Below are positions 53,157 through 62,716 of a stretch of DNA of 64,000 nucleotides, one piece after another. Source of the DNA: Azorinus chamasolen. Its lineage: Eukaryota > Mollusca > Bivalvia > Cardiida > Solecurtidae. The notes under the pieces were generated by a model. That model searched no databases. It was not told the DNA's origin and worked only from the letters and a program-made list of their open reading frames with translations. Within the stretch, counting starts at the first letter, position 1, and each line of letters starts with the position of its first letter. The DNA is taken from the NCBI GenBank assembly GCA_963576725.1, contig OY755244.1, positions 79,235,620-79,299,619 on the forward strand, given 5' to 3'. The translations under genes were made by a program, and so were the position numbers.

Positions 53157-53438
53157 TCCCTTCCCTAATGAACATTTATGCATAAATTGGTAACTTCATG
53201 AATATTCATAATCTTTATAATGTAACATCTACAAGGAAAAAAAATTCTATGACAAATACAGTAGGATCAGAACTCCGATGATAGCATCTGTTGGATCTGC
53301 CTCGTAGCCTGTATGTAATTCAATTTGCAAATGGAGCAGACCCTGATCAGACGGCTCCTACAGGAATAGAGCCATCTGACCTGGGCATACTCTGTTAGCA
53401 AAAGCATGAACAAGCGTTTATTTGCGAGAAAGGATTAA
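53157..53438. mobile_element. family C MITE, decayed ends
   Basis: CCCTTCCCTAATGAACATTTATG, then an insert, GAGCAGACCCTGATCAGACGG, AGCCATCTGACCTGGGCATAC and GAGAAAGGATTAA. Confidence 0.55.
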
Positions 53439-53589
53439 AGTTAATCATTGCAATGAATGATAACATACATGTAACTGTATAAATCAATTATCAAAACTAA
53501 AATCTCCAAGGGACGCTGTTATGAAATATGGTTCTAGCTACATGAACATGTACCTACAACCACAGTTTCTTTCACACAAAAGCTAACCG

Positions 53590-53945
53590 TTTACTTGATA
53601 ATGTCCTTTAATGCTTTTGAAAACACAGCAGATCCAGATTAGACAACTTTTGTAGGAGCTGTTTGATCAGGATCTGCTCCATTTGCTCATAAATATGTTG
53701 CACACCTGATTCTCTGTCAAGGCAATAATTTTTCTAGATTTATATTTTTTATATGAGAATAAGTTTTAATATGTTCATAGCAGGCAGAGTCCTACTAAAA
53801 TTGTACAGCTATTTTCTTACAATTGTATACATTTTTTTTAACACATGCACAATGTCCATAATTCAGATCCTGATGAGATGTCAAGTTACTCAGTCCCTCA
53901 TCTGGATAAAAAATGTTTGCAAAGTCAGCACAAGTTTGCCATATA
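53590..53945. mobile_element. C/B-type and F-type MITE fragments
   Basis: 53620-53695: GCAGATCCAGATTAGACAAC with complement GATCAGGATCTGC. 53850-53930: ATTCAGATCCTGATGAGATG with CTCATCTGGATAAAAAATG. Termini are lost. Confidence 0.45.
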
Positions 53946-53999
53946 GATTATAGCAGAGCTACAAATAAAGGTGCACACTCAAATACTAAAACCATCATT

Positions 54000-54115
54000 T
54001 CACCACCAAACCCTATGTTGTGACCACCAAACCCTATGTTGTGACCACTCTTTAGAATCGTCTCAAAGAGACGATTCTAAAGAGTGGTCACAAGATAGGG
54101 TTTAATGGAGAAATA
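54000..54115. repeat. hairpin N, copy 1, next to the phosphatase gene
   Basis: CACCAAACCCTATGTTGTGA occurs twice in tandem. It is followed by CTCTTTAGAATCGTCTCAAAGAGACGATTC... and the complement GAGTGGTCACAAGATAGGG. This is a perfect inner hairpin with an outer arm duplicated on one side. Copy 2 lies at 59684-59779, on the other side of the gene. Confidence 0.75.
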
Positions 54116-54219
54116 AAAGAGTTATTTTTGAAAATGTTTTAATTCATGCATCTTATTGGAGACATCTGTTGTAGCTGCAACAGTTTTCCACCCTATCCTT
54201 GAAAGACTGTTCAATTTTC

Positions 54220-55836
54220 CTAAACATTAGAACTACCATTACTGGCCACTGCATTAATTTTCTTACATGGTTCCTTTTTAATGCAGCAAATCCGGATAAA
54301 GTGTAGCACTTTTTTTCGTGCCACAAGCATTAGCACACAAATAACAAAAACAAAAACTAGTACTGTAGCTTTAGTTTGATAGTCATCACCATAATGTCCC
54401 CCATTTATGCCGAGGAAAGATTCCAGCCCAAGTGGGGCCGCAGTCTGCTGTTGTAGCCATTGATGCCCAGCCTCCCCTAAAGGATTTGGCAGGAATAATC
54501 GAGGCTGAGTAAAAGGTCTATGGAATGACTGGATAATCCACATTTTGTCTAATAATTTGCTATTGGAACACTGTCTCACCTCCCAGTACAAATGTGTTGC
54601 ATTATAAACCTTCAATTTCCCAAATGATTCCTTTCCATCAGACAGGGAGAATGCTGACCATTGTCCGACAGAGTTTGAGCTTGATTCACTAATGTAAGCT
54701 GAGCCAAGGGTACCAAGTGTGAGGTGAACAGGACCAGCAGGCTCCTTGTAGTTATACTGCAAGGCTCGTTTGTTGTAAACAGGCCAGGATCGTTCATAGT
54801 AATGTTGGTGCCCTGATATCACCAAATCTACACCACCAACATAAAAAATATCTTCCAAATTAGTCCGCACTAAGGACTTTTCTCTTTTACAATCTTCATT
54901 GAAATCATCAACAGAACAATACATTGGTCTGTGTCCCATGGCAATGATCCAGGGCTTGGCTGACCGTTTAGAATTAGCAATGCTTAGATCCATTTTAAGC
55001 CAGTCAAGCATTGGCTCGATATTTACCTCATCATGGAAGAATACCTCAGTTGAATATATAATGAAATGAATTGGTCCAATGTCTATGCTGTACCAGAGGT
55101 GATCACTTGGCATTGGCCATGGAAGATCTGGCATTGAAAATCTGTATCTGTAGTGTAGAAAATCATCAAAACGCTCATGATCACCAGGTGCTGTCATGTA
55201 CGGAATTCTTGCAGCTACTTTCTCAATTTGTCTCAGGAAAGTATCTCCAAACTGCCCACGGCCACGGTTCAAATCATATGCAATATCGCCAACATGGAAT
55301 ATTGCTTCATATTTGTCATTTAATGCTTCTTGAAGAAGGAACTTCATATCACGGGAAATTGTTCCTAAGTCTCCAAACACCATGAATGAGTGTTCCTTTC
55401 CTGCTGAAACTGGTGGCACTGTAAAACTGTACTGGTCACTGTAAGTATCAGTACTTTCTCCTCTAACTTGATAAAAGTATTTAGTTTCTGGTTTCAAATC
55501 AGTGAGACTAACTCTATGAATGTATTTTGTACCATCTTCATTTGTCATATCCAGTTTAATGGTTTCACCATTGACCTTCTTGCTTGTTTGTCTATCTCCA
55601 GTATGGTACTCGACTATTGAAATGTCAAGGGACCTTGTAGCCCACATTATTGTAACATCCTTTGAGGTTTTTCCGAGACTTATATGAACCTGCTGAGGCT
55701 TCAAGCTTTCAGCTGATGGTTTCAAAATATCACGATTAGCTTGCAAGGGTTGTTTAAGCTCCTCAAATTTTGACGACTTGATCATAAAGGCCATGATGCC
55801 AAAGAGGACAAGTGTGCAATATCTTTGACGTACCAT
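54220..55836 (-). CDS. ACP7: purple acid phosphatase, ACP7-type
   Basis: A complete 538-residue metallophosphoesterase of the purple acid phosphatase family, expected to hydrolyse phosphomonoesters with a dinuclear Fe/Zn-type centre. Order of parts: hydrophobic N-terminal segment (residues 6-19, probable signal peptide); fibronectin-III-like PAP N-domain (about 46-140, PQQVHISLG...TKYFYQVRG); and the catalytic domain. That domain has GDLG (D156), GDIAY (D184, Y187), GDHE (218-221), GHRPMYC (H302) and GHQHYYER (H343, H345). A C-terminal membrane helix lies at about 490-507, with a short Lys/Cys-rich tail. The GNHE motif of most relatives reads GDHE here, changing a usual Asn metal ligand to Asp. 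The membrane anchor makes it longer than human ACP7 (about 440). It has no introns in the coding region, and I saw no poly-A tail or flanking repeats to show it is a retrocopy. The start at 55836 is the first Met of the frame and is followed by the signal-like segment. Confidence 0.93.
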   Translation of the reverse strand: MVRQRYCTLVLFGIMAFMIKSSKFEELKQPLQANRDILKPSAESLKPQQVHISLGKTSKDVTIMWATRSLDISIVEYHTGDRQTSKKVNGETIKLDMTNEDGTKYIHRVSLTDLKPETKYFYQVRGESTDTYSDQYSFTVPPVSAGKEHSFMVFGDLGTISRDMKFLLQEALNDKYEAIFHVGDIAYDLNRGRGQFGDTFLRQIEKVAARIPYMTAPGDHERFDDFLHYRYRFSMPDLPWPMPSDHLWYSIDIGPIHFIIYSTEVFFHDEVNIEPMLDWLKMDLSIANSKRSAKPWIIAMGHRPMYCSVDDFNEDCKREKSLVRTNLEDIFYVGGVDLVISGHQHYYERSWPVYNKRALQYNYKEPAGPVHLTLGTLGSAYISESSSNSVGQWSAFSLSDGKESFGKLKVYNATHLYWEVRQCSNSKLLDKMWIIQSFHRPFTQPRLFLPNPLGEAGHQWLQQQTAAPLGLESFLGINGGHYGDDYQTKATVLVFVFVICVLMLVARKKVLHFIRICCIKKEPCKKINAVASNGSSNV

Positions 55837-55891
55837 GGTAAATGTGCAGTTTATTTCTAAGATTTTTCTACTTCATGAAGCTTCCATTGAT
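55837..55891 (-). other. 5'UTR of the phosphatase and its splice acceptor
   Basis: A good acceptor (CATCTGTCATTTCAG, ending at 55892) lies 55 bp upstream of the start codon. No in-frame extension passes it: the leader has stop TGA in one frame and no upstream Met continuing into the gene. This suggests a spliced 5'UTR. Confidence 0.55.
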
Positions 55892-55934
55892 CTGAAATGA
55901 CAGATGACAGAAACAAATATAATATTTTCCCCTC

Positions 55935-56171
55935 TTAACCCTTTCCCTGTTCTATGTTTATTACATATTTCAATATGACTGAATATTCATGCACACAATA
56001 GCCATAATGAAATATGGAAAGTGGAACATTGTAGCCATTTTAGCAAGTAAAGAAACAGATCCATCAAATTCCATTGGCAAACAGAGGAGACCCTCTTATA
56101 GGAGCTGACTGATCTGGGTCTACTCTATTTGCAAATGCGTGAAAAGGTGTTTATATGAAGGAAAGGGTTAA
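55935..56171. mobile_element. TTAA hairpin MITE, family B, reverse
   Basis: CCCTTTCCCTGTTCTATG to GAAGGAAAGGG, TTAA on both sides, the right one shared with the next element. The core is GAGACCCTCTTATAGGAGC, with the first arm shortened. It lies in the probable 5' intron of the phosphatase. Confidence 0.75.
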
Positions 56172-56340
56172 CCCTTTCCTCCATAAATACGCCTTTCTAC
56201 GCCTCTGTAATAACCACTTCTTGAAACCATTGTGATAAATAACAATGGTCTCAAACTACAAAATTCTAAAGTTTTCCTTTTCTCTAGTTAATGCTCCTTT
56301 TCGGTAGATTTATTCAAAGAGGTTGGATCTAAAAATAGGA
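56168..56340. mobile_element. family A MITE, reverse, core deleted
   Basis: CCCTTTCCTCCATAAATACG, CCATTGTGATAAATAACAATGG (loop almost gone), GGTTGGATCTAAAAATAGG. The right terminus is missing. Confidence 0.65.
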
Positions 56341-56362
56341 TCTTAAAAATAGGACAGCGAAA

Positions 56363-56700
56363 ATGTGTTTACCAAAGCAAACAGTTTGGATCCAGATGAG
56401 ATGCTGGATAATGCAACGTCTCATCAGGATACATACTACTTGACACTCCAACCATATTTTAACAAAGAAATGAGAGAAAATTAATATTAAGAATTGAAGC
56501 AGACGAAAATTGTTGCAGACGAAAAATTATTTGGCCAAAAAATATTTGGATGTAGTGCCAATTTGACTACTCCCAATTTGAACAAGCTTTTGAGAAACTA
56601 TTGATGGGATGTCAAACAGCTTAGATCCTGATAAGGCTCAGAGTTACTTGGCATCTCATCTGGATCCAAGAAGTTTGCAAGTCAAATTTTAAAAGTAGAA
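56363..56700. mobile_element. family F MITE followed by variant F'
   Basis: First core: CAGTTTGGATCCAGATGAGATG with CGTCTCATCAGGATAC (56377-56450). Second: CAGCTTAGATCCTGATAAGG with GGCATCTCATCTGGATCC (56610-56690). Termini are poorly preserved. Confidence 0.55.
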
Positions 56701-56759
56701 GAAGAGTGAGATCAATGCATGTAATTAAGAAACAAATTACAGTTACATATAAACATTGT

Positions 56760-57590
56760 ACAAGTTTTGGTGTTTTCTTTTTGCAACTGATCATTTTTCT
56801 AATACTGCATCACATTTACTTTTATGTATTTCATGGTGAGACTAAACATTTACCTCACTGAGACCCCTTTTAAGGATTTTGAAAACAGAGCAGACCCTGA
56901 TATGTCTGCTCTATTTGTTTATGAAATTAAATACTGTTCATTTCAATATACTTTGTCACTGAATTTGAATCGAGATATTTTTTATTTCTAGTCAAGATTT
57001 ATATCTACTTCATTTGATCGCATCATTTTTCACGAATTCCCATGCCTCAATGCCATGCAGTAATTAACAAGGAAGAAAATGCTGAAAATGCATTTACTAC
57101 ATGCTAATTCCATCAACTGTTTCTTTGCAAATGGCCGCCGCATTTATGGATAGTGGAGCTTATCATTTTTCAACAGGGATGAATTGCATACTGATATGAA
57201 AATAAATGACTTGATTTCGTGTATGATGTCACCTTTTAGAGCTATTATTACCCTCAGGAAAAATTGAATGTTCCACTCAATGTCATTCGTCCGCTATTTG
57301 CATTTTGAAATGAACATGTTTACAATGGGGAAAACATTGTTTTTAGGCCTGAAATCTTTTTATAAAGATGAGTTCGTGAAAAACGATGGCACAAGTGGTT
57401 TAAATTTGACCTCAATCTAGTAAGAAATGAAAAAAAAATAATCTCCATTCAAATTCATCGACAAAGTTTATTGAAATGGACAGTAGATCTGATTCTACAG
57501 TTTCTGTCATGACAAGAAAGTCCAGTGTTCATACAGCATAATCAAAATTCAGCTGATAAACATTCAAGATTTCATTATCAGAAAATTGCT
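56760..57590. other. no gene; dispersed repeat P copy 3 and C fragments
   Basis: 57280-57440 carries repeat P (GTCATTCGTCCGCTATTTGC, AACATTGTTTTTAGGCCTG). 56870-56925 and 57480-57570 hold fragments of C-type MITEs (ACAGAGCAGACCCTGATATG; GATCTGATTCTACAGTTTCTG). Confidence 0.4.
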
Positions 57591-57592
57591 CT

Positions 57593-57793
57593 TTAACCCA
57601 TTCCTCCATAGGCTATTTTTAGACACAACCTCTTCGAATGAATCTACCCAAAAGGAGCATTTACTAGAGAAAAGTAAAATTTTAGAATTTTGTAGTTTGA
57701 AACCATTGTGATAAATAGAGCATTTGCTCCTATAGGAGAAAATGCTCTATTTATCACAATGGTTTCAAAAAGTGGTCATTACAGAGGTGTTAA
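57593..57793. mobile_element. family A MITE, right end replaced
   Basis: TTAA, CCCATTCCTCCATAGGC and a good palindrome. After CATTACAGAGGTG it meets the TTAA of the next element instead of its own GGAGGAAAGGG end. Confidence 0.7.
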
Positions 57794-57960
57794 CCTTTTC
57801 CTTCATATAAACACTCTTTCATGCCTTTGCAAACTGAGTTAACCTAGATCAGATGGCTTCTGTAGGATCAGGGTCTGCTCTGTTTGCTTATCGAAGTATC
57901 TAGATTTGATTCTACATTTTATACCAGGCCAAAAGATTTCTTGTTCATTTACCATTATAC
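57790..57960. mobile_element. B/C-type MITE, right end lost
   Basis: TTAA, CCTTTTCCTTCATATAAACAC, GAGTTAACCTAGATCAGATGG, with the second arm shortened to GGATCAGGGTCTGC. Confidence 0.55.
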
Positions 57961-58042
57961 ATATGGGTTGAAAAGACATTTGAAATTTGAGAATCCAAAA
58001 TAGAAGTAATTTGTATAACAACCCTGTGCATGCTATATTCAA

Positions 58043-59632
58043 AACTAGAGGTTTTTGTAAAAAAAACGGATGTCTCCCCTCTAATAAAAACAATATGTAA
58101 AGGGAAATCACTAAAAATGTTATGGTCTTGATGAATGATACTTCCCCTCATTATGCGTTTTCCACACTACATTTTTCAAGAAGAAAATGATAACAGCTAA
58201 TAACTCCAAAAATACTGATACCAGATTTATGGCCCTTGTGCATGACACTTACTTTCATCATGCTCTTTCCAAAAATAAAATGTCATTCCAATAGCATCAG
58301 TCGAACAGGAGTTATTGATCGGCCAAAAAATGTAACAAAGGGCAATAATTCCAAAATTATTGAAGCCAGAATTATGGCCCTTGTTCATGACACTTTCTCT
58401 CATCATGCTCTTTCCATGTATGAAGTTTCAATACGATGGCAAGAGCCATGTAGGAGTTATCGTCCGGACAAGAAAGAATTAAACAAATGTACAAGGGGCA
58501 ATAACTCTAAAATTTATTGAAGCTCGAGTTAAGGATCTTATGCATGACACTTTCTCTTATCATGATCGTTACATGTATGAAGTTTCACTCCAATGGCATG
58601 TGTCACATAGGAGTAATCATCCGGACAAAAAATTGTGATTTTTTTTACAAAGGGCAATAACTCCAATATTAGTGAAGCCAGAGTTATGGACCTTGTGCAT
58701 GACACTTCCTCTCGTCATGATCTTTCCATATATGAAGTTTCAATCCAATGGCATGAGCCATATAGGAGTTATCGTCCGGACAAAAAAGTGTGATTTTTTT
58801 ACAAAGGGCAATAACTCCAATATTAGTGAAGCCAGAGTTATGGACCTTGTGCATGACACTTCCTCTCATTATGCTCTTTCCATATATGAAGTTTCAATCA
58901 ACTGGCATCAGGCATATTGAAGTTATCGTCCGGACAAAAAATTATGATTTTTTTACAAAGGGCAATAACTCCAATATTAGTGAAGCCAGAGTTATGGACC
59001 TTGTGCATGACACTTCCTCTCGTCATGATCTTTCCATATATGAAGTTTCAATCCAATGGCATGAGCCATATAGGAGTTATCGTCCGGACAAAAAAGTGTG
59101 ATTTTTTTTTACAAAGGGCAATAACTCCAATATTAGTGAAGCCAGAGTTATGGACCTTGTGCATGACACTTCCTCTCATTATGCTCTTTCCATATATGAA
59201 GTTTCAATCAACTGGCATCAGGCATATTGAAGTTATCGTCCGGACAAAAAGTGTGACGGACAGACGGACAGACTAACAAATGGGTAGTTGTGTGACTTTT
59301 TCCTTTGATCTTTTCTTGTGGGACTAGTCCCACAAGAAAAACTATTTTTGGCTCTAACTTTGGAAAAGAATGATCTGGAAGCTAACCCTAACCCTATGTC
59401 CCACAACTGGCCAGGTTAATGTCACAAGAAATGGCCAGGTTAATGTCACAAGAGATGGCCAGGTTAATGATTTTACTTGTGTGACTAGTTAGAAAAAGTC
59501 ACACAACTACCCATTGGTGAGTGCGGACAGACGGACAGACGGACGGACGGACAGACGGACAGACAGACGGACAGACAGACAACTCTTACGAAAACAATAT
59601 GTCTCCCCCATATAAATATGGGGGGAGACATA
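58043..59632 (+). mobile_element. family L tandem-core element, copy 2, with dimeric repeats
   Basis: 5' end ACTAGAGGTTTTTGTAAAAA then ATGTCTCCCCTC. Units of about 153-156 bp carry GGGCAATAACTCCAATATTA and CATGACACTTCCTCTC. Units at 58647, 58800, 58956 and 59110 alternate between two types, giving a dimer of about 309 bp. A GACGGACAGACGG tract follows, and a 3' hairpin TATGTCTCCCCCATATAAAT...GGGGGGAGACATA. Confidence 0.7.
59279..59515. mobile_element. small TIR element inside the family L microsatellite
   Basis: Inverted ends AATGGGTAGTTGTGTGACTT and complement extend about 27 bp. An inner hairpin is CTTGTGGGACTAGTCCCACAAG, and there are three 24-bp tandem repeats with ATGGCCAGGTTAATG. It sits within the GACGGACAG tract of the L element. 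Family unknown to me. Confidence 0.7.
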
Positions 59633-59683
59633 ATGACATGACCAAGAGGTCCAGATAAGATGCGTAAATTAAAACTTCTTTAT

Positions 59684-59779
59684 TTCTCCACCAAACCCTA
59701 TGCTGTGACCACTCATTAGAGTTGTCTCTTCAAATTGATTCTAAAGAGTGGTCACAAAATAGGGTTTGGTGGAGAAAGG
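59684..59779. repeat. hairpin N, copy 2
   Basis: TCTCCACCAAACCCTATGCT...GACCACTC against GAGTGGTCACAAAATAGGGT...GGTGGAGAAA. Compare 54000-54115. Confidence 0.75.
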
Positions 59780-60034
59780 ACGATTTTAGTGTTTGAGTGC
59801 ACATCTTTATCTGTTGTTCTGTTACCCATCAGCGTTTCACCATAGAATCCATTCAGTTTATGGATGTGTAAAATTTTCTAAAACAATCTGAATAATAAAC
59901 AACACATATCCTGATCAGACTCAGAGAGCTCCTCTAAAAGCCCTCCGGACTGGGTCAATATTGCTTTCAAATTCTTGAGCAAGGGACTGTCCGTCTACAA
60001 AGGGTTAATGAGAATACATAAATAATCATACATA

Positions 60035-60486
60035 TTAACCCTTTGAGTCTTTCCCAGTTGAATATTCATGTTAGAATCCATGAATATTTATTAGCTGGTA
60101 TATGAACACATGAATACTGGTAGGTGGTATTTGATTTTGGTAAAAAATAATGAGTCAAATATATTAACCCTTTCCTCCATAATTCTTCATACGCCTTTCT
60201 ACGCCTCTGTAAAAGTCACCTGTTGAAACCATTGTTATAAATAGTGCATTTGCTCCTAGAGGAGCAAATGCTCTATTTATCACAATGGTTTCAAATTCAA
60301 AATTCTAAAACTTTCCTTTCCTCTAATGAATGCTCCTTTTCGGTAGATTCATTCAAATAGGTTGGGTCTTAAAATAGCCTATGGAGGAAAGGGTTAAAAG
60401 TTCATAAGCAAACAGTAGACCATGACAACAGACAGCTCCTATAGGATGTTCTCTGTTTGCAAAGGTGTTTGTATGAAGGAAAGGAT
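60035..60486. mobile_element. family C MITE split by a family A MITE
   Basis: Left: TTAA, CCCTTTGAGTCTTTCCCAG, TGAATATTCATGTTAG...GAGTCAAATATA. Right: AAGTTCATAAGCAAACAGTAG, a degraded palindrome, GAAGGAAAGGAT. The A element at 60164-60397 with its TTAA pair lies between. Confidence 0.65.
60164..60397. mobile_element. TTAA hairpin MITE, family A, reverse, nested
   Basis: TTAA on both sides; CCCTTTCCTCCATAATTC to GGAGGAAAGGG. The palindrome closes at TTTGCTCCTAGAGGAGCAAA. Confidence 0.8.
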
Positions 60487-60586
60487 TACATTTGATTTGC
60501 ATTTTAAAACTGTTTGCATTGTAAATTGCATCATCCAAGATCCGAGTGCTAGCGAAGAGCAAACTCATCACAATCTTAGTACTTAC

Positions 60587-60645
60587 CTTTGCTCAAAGTC
60601 CCACTTGTAAGCTGGTACTTTGTAAATACAAGTTTCATCTAGCAT
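60587..60645 (-). other. candidate small exon (59 bp)
   Basis: Excellent splice sites on the minus strand: acceptor TTATTTATCTTGCAG, then 59 bp, then donor AAAG|GTAAGTAC. Only one frame is open, reading MLDETCIYKVPAYKWDFEQ. If spliced to the acceptor at 55892 it would run into a stop after RSMEAS, so it would be a 5'UTR exon of the phosphatase gene. Otherwise it is an internal exon of an unknown gene. It lies in non-repeat sequence. Confidence 0.45.
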
Positions 60646-60749
60646 CTGCAAGATAAATAAGAAGTAAGATAAGCCCAATATGGATTGTTGAATCAATACC
60701 GGAACATCATACAAGCAGTTGAAAATCATTAAATTAAACATCTGTCACA

Positions 60750-60890
60750 TACATAGTAATAAAGTTTACAACTATATTGAGTCTGACCCTGATCTGTTGG
60801 TTCCTTATTATAAAATATAGGGGGTGTCTGATCTGGGTCTACTCTGTTTGCAAAGGTATAGAAAGGCGTATTTATGGAGTAAAGCATTAA
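60750..60890. mobile_element. 3' part of a family C MITE
   Basis: GAGTCTGACCCTGATCTGTTGG, a lengthened loop, GTGTCTGATCTGGGTCTACTC and GGAGTAAAGCATTAA. Confidence 0.55.
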
Positions 60891-61121
60891 ACACCTTTTC
60901 CTGGCTCTCCCAATGTTTTAATTAATCAAATGTGAGGAATGATACGTGTACCCTAAGTATTTGGACAAACAATTTTGACAAATAGTGCAGATCCAGATTA
61001 AATGCTCCTGAAGGAGTCCTTTCATCAGGGTCTACACTATCTACTATCTGTCAGTTTAACCCATTCCCTCATATTGACGCCTTTTGACGCCTCTGCAAAA
61101 GTCACCTATTGAAACCATTGT
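60880..61121 (+). repeat. left copy of a 242-bp direct repeat flanking the LINE
   Basis: From TAAAGCATTAAACACC to GAAACCATTGT. It matches the sequence after the LINE with five differences by my count. It includes a G-like core (GCTCCTGAAGGAGTCC) and the start of a family A MITE (from 61060). Confidence 0.85.
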
Positions 61122-61136
61122 ATTGCTGCAATACTT

Positions 61137-62246
61137 ATGGACTTGTCGAAGGCTTTTGATTGTCTGCCACATGATATTTTGTTATGTAAACTCTCCGCTT
61201 ATGGTTTAACTGATAATGCATTACATTTAATATCAAATTACTTATCTAAAAGGAAACAGCAGGTAAAAATTGGTAATATAGTTAGCAATTGGGCAGACAT
61301 ATCAAAAGGCGTCCCACAAGGCTCCATTATTGGACCGCTTCTGTTTAATATTTTTATAAATGATATATTTTTATTTATTGATAAATGCTCATTATACAAT
61401 TATGCTGATGACAACACCCTTTCATTTCACAGTCCAAATTTTGAGTCCTTAATGCTAACTTTACAGCAAGAAAGCAATGCTCTTATTGACTGGTTTCATT
61501 TTAATTGTATGAAGGCAAACCCTGACAAGTTCCAAGCAATAGCCATTGGTAAGAAAACCCATGCAAAATCTCCCTCTTTCAAAGTAGGTGGTATTGATAT
61601 TAAATGTGAAGATCTTGTGACTTTATTGGGTGTTGACATTGACTTTAAACTATCTTTTGATAATCACATCCAAAGGATCTGCAGAAAATCAGCCACACAA
61701 CTAAATGTCCTTAAGAGGATTGGTAGGAACCTATGTAAACTGAGTAGATTGACTATATTTCATACCTTTGTATTATCTAATTTTAACTTCTGCAGTCTGA
61801 CCTGGCATTTTTGTTCAAAATCTAATACTAGAAAGATTGAGAAAATTCAAGAGAGAGCCCTGAGATTTGTATACGAAAATTACACTGACTCATATGAACT
61901 ACTTCTTGAAAAAGCCAAACTGCCTGCTCTCCATATTAGACGTACCAGGACTATGGCTATAGAAATCTTCAAAATTCTGAATGAAATAGCTCCTCCAGTA
62001 CTATCAGACCTTGTTCAAAAAAAAGAAACCAGATATAATTTTCGTTACTCAAATATGTTACAGGTACCTCGTGTTAAAACAACTACTTACGGTAAGAATT
62101 CATTTAAATATGCAGCTCCAGTCCTGTGGAATTCCTTACCAGATCACTATAGAAAGACCTCAGAATTTAACCAGTTCAAAAATCAAATAACTTTTTGGGA
62201 TGGGAACAATTGTAAATGCTCTGCATGTCGTTTTCAAGTGGGATAG
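61137..62246 (+). CDS. non-LTR reverse transcriptase, C-terminal part
   Basis: An open frame of 369 residues, without stops or frameshifts, from a LINE ORF2-like protein that copies RNA into DNA at the target site. Visible blocks: motif A, MDLSKAFDCLPHDIL (residues 1-15, catalytic Asp5); motif B, PQGSIIGPLLFNIFIND (about 60-76); motif C, YADDNT with the two catalytic Asp at about 89-90; and MKANPDKFQAIAIG (D/E palm block). Then LLGVDIDFKLSFDNHI, a thumb region, and a C-terminal W..NNCKCSACRF cysteine motif. The endonuclease and the N-terminal half of RT are missing through 5' truncation, so the element is immobile on its own. The layout is Jockey/CR1-like; I do not assign a clade. Confidence 0.9.
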   Translation: MDLSKAFDCLPHDILLCKLSAYGLTDNALHLISNYLSKRKQQVKIGNIVSNWADISKGVPQGSIIGPLLFNIFINDIFLFIDKCSLYNYADDNTLSFHSPNFESLMLTLQQESNALIDWFHFNCMKANPDKFQAIAIGKKTHAKSPSFKVGGIDIKCEDLVTLLGVDIDFKLSFDNHIQRICRKSATQLNVLKRIGRNLCKLSRLTIFHTFVLSNFNFCSLTWHFCSKSNTRKIEKIQERALRFVYENYTDSYELLLEKAKLPALHIRRTRTMAIEIFKILNEIAPPVLSDLVQKKETRYNFRYSNMLQVPRVKTTTYGKNSFKYAAPVLWNSLPDHYRKTSEFNQFKNQITFWDGNNCKCSACRFQVG

Positions 62247-62508
62247 CTTTAATATACTGTCTTCCACAGGGCTGGAAAAACAAATTAGTATCCTACTGTT
62301 CATGTTCAATTTTATTTGCTTAATGTTTACTTCAGCTTTTGTTTGCTTTAGAAAATGTGCTTTATATGTATCATTGCTTACTATGTGATTTGGTGCTTCT
62401 AGAACCTTAGTAGAATGCCGACTGCTTAAATTACTGCCATGTTGAAGTTGCAATACTTTGCTTGTTTGCCTTGCTATGCTATTCCATGCTTGCCCTATGC
62501 TTATATGC

Positions 62509-62716
62509 TTAACCTTTTTCCCCATAAATGCCTATTATTGCATTTGCATATAGTGTAAACCCAGATCAGACGACTCATTGAGGAACCATTTGATCAGAGT
62601 TTGTTGTGTATGCTATGATTTTTCATTTCATGTCTAATAAATTTATGCATATTCAGATTATGGTATATGATGATGGCAAATTTTCTTGCAAAAGTATTTG
62701 GCGGGTAAAGGGTTAA
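62509..62716. mobile_element. TTAA MITE of B/C type inside the LINE 3'UTR
   Basis: TTAA on both sides; CCTTTTTCCCCATAAATGCC to GGCGGGTAAAGGG. The core is AAACCCAGATCAGACGACTC with GATCAGAGTTTG. It was either inserted after, or carried with, the LINE. Confidence 0.7.

Noticed and set aside
55071..55385. 104-residue plus-strand frame inside the phosphatase gene
   Set aside because: Antisense shadow of a conserved coding region.
58672..59276. Overlapping plus-strand open frames in the family L array, with repeated ALVHDTSS- and TLCMTLPL-like peptides
   Set aside because: They arise from the tandem units, in two frames at once, and include microsatellite and hairpin sequence; there is no protein family and no start context.
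59385..59400. CTAACCCTAACCCTATG considered as telomeric repeat
   Set aside because: Only two TAACCC units, inside a small TIR element.
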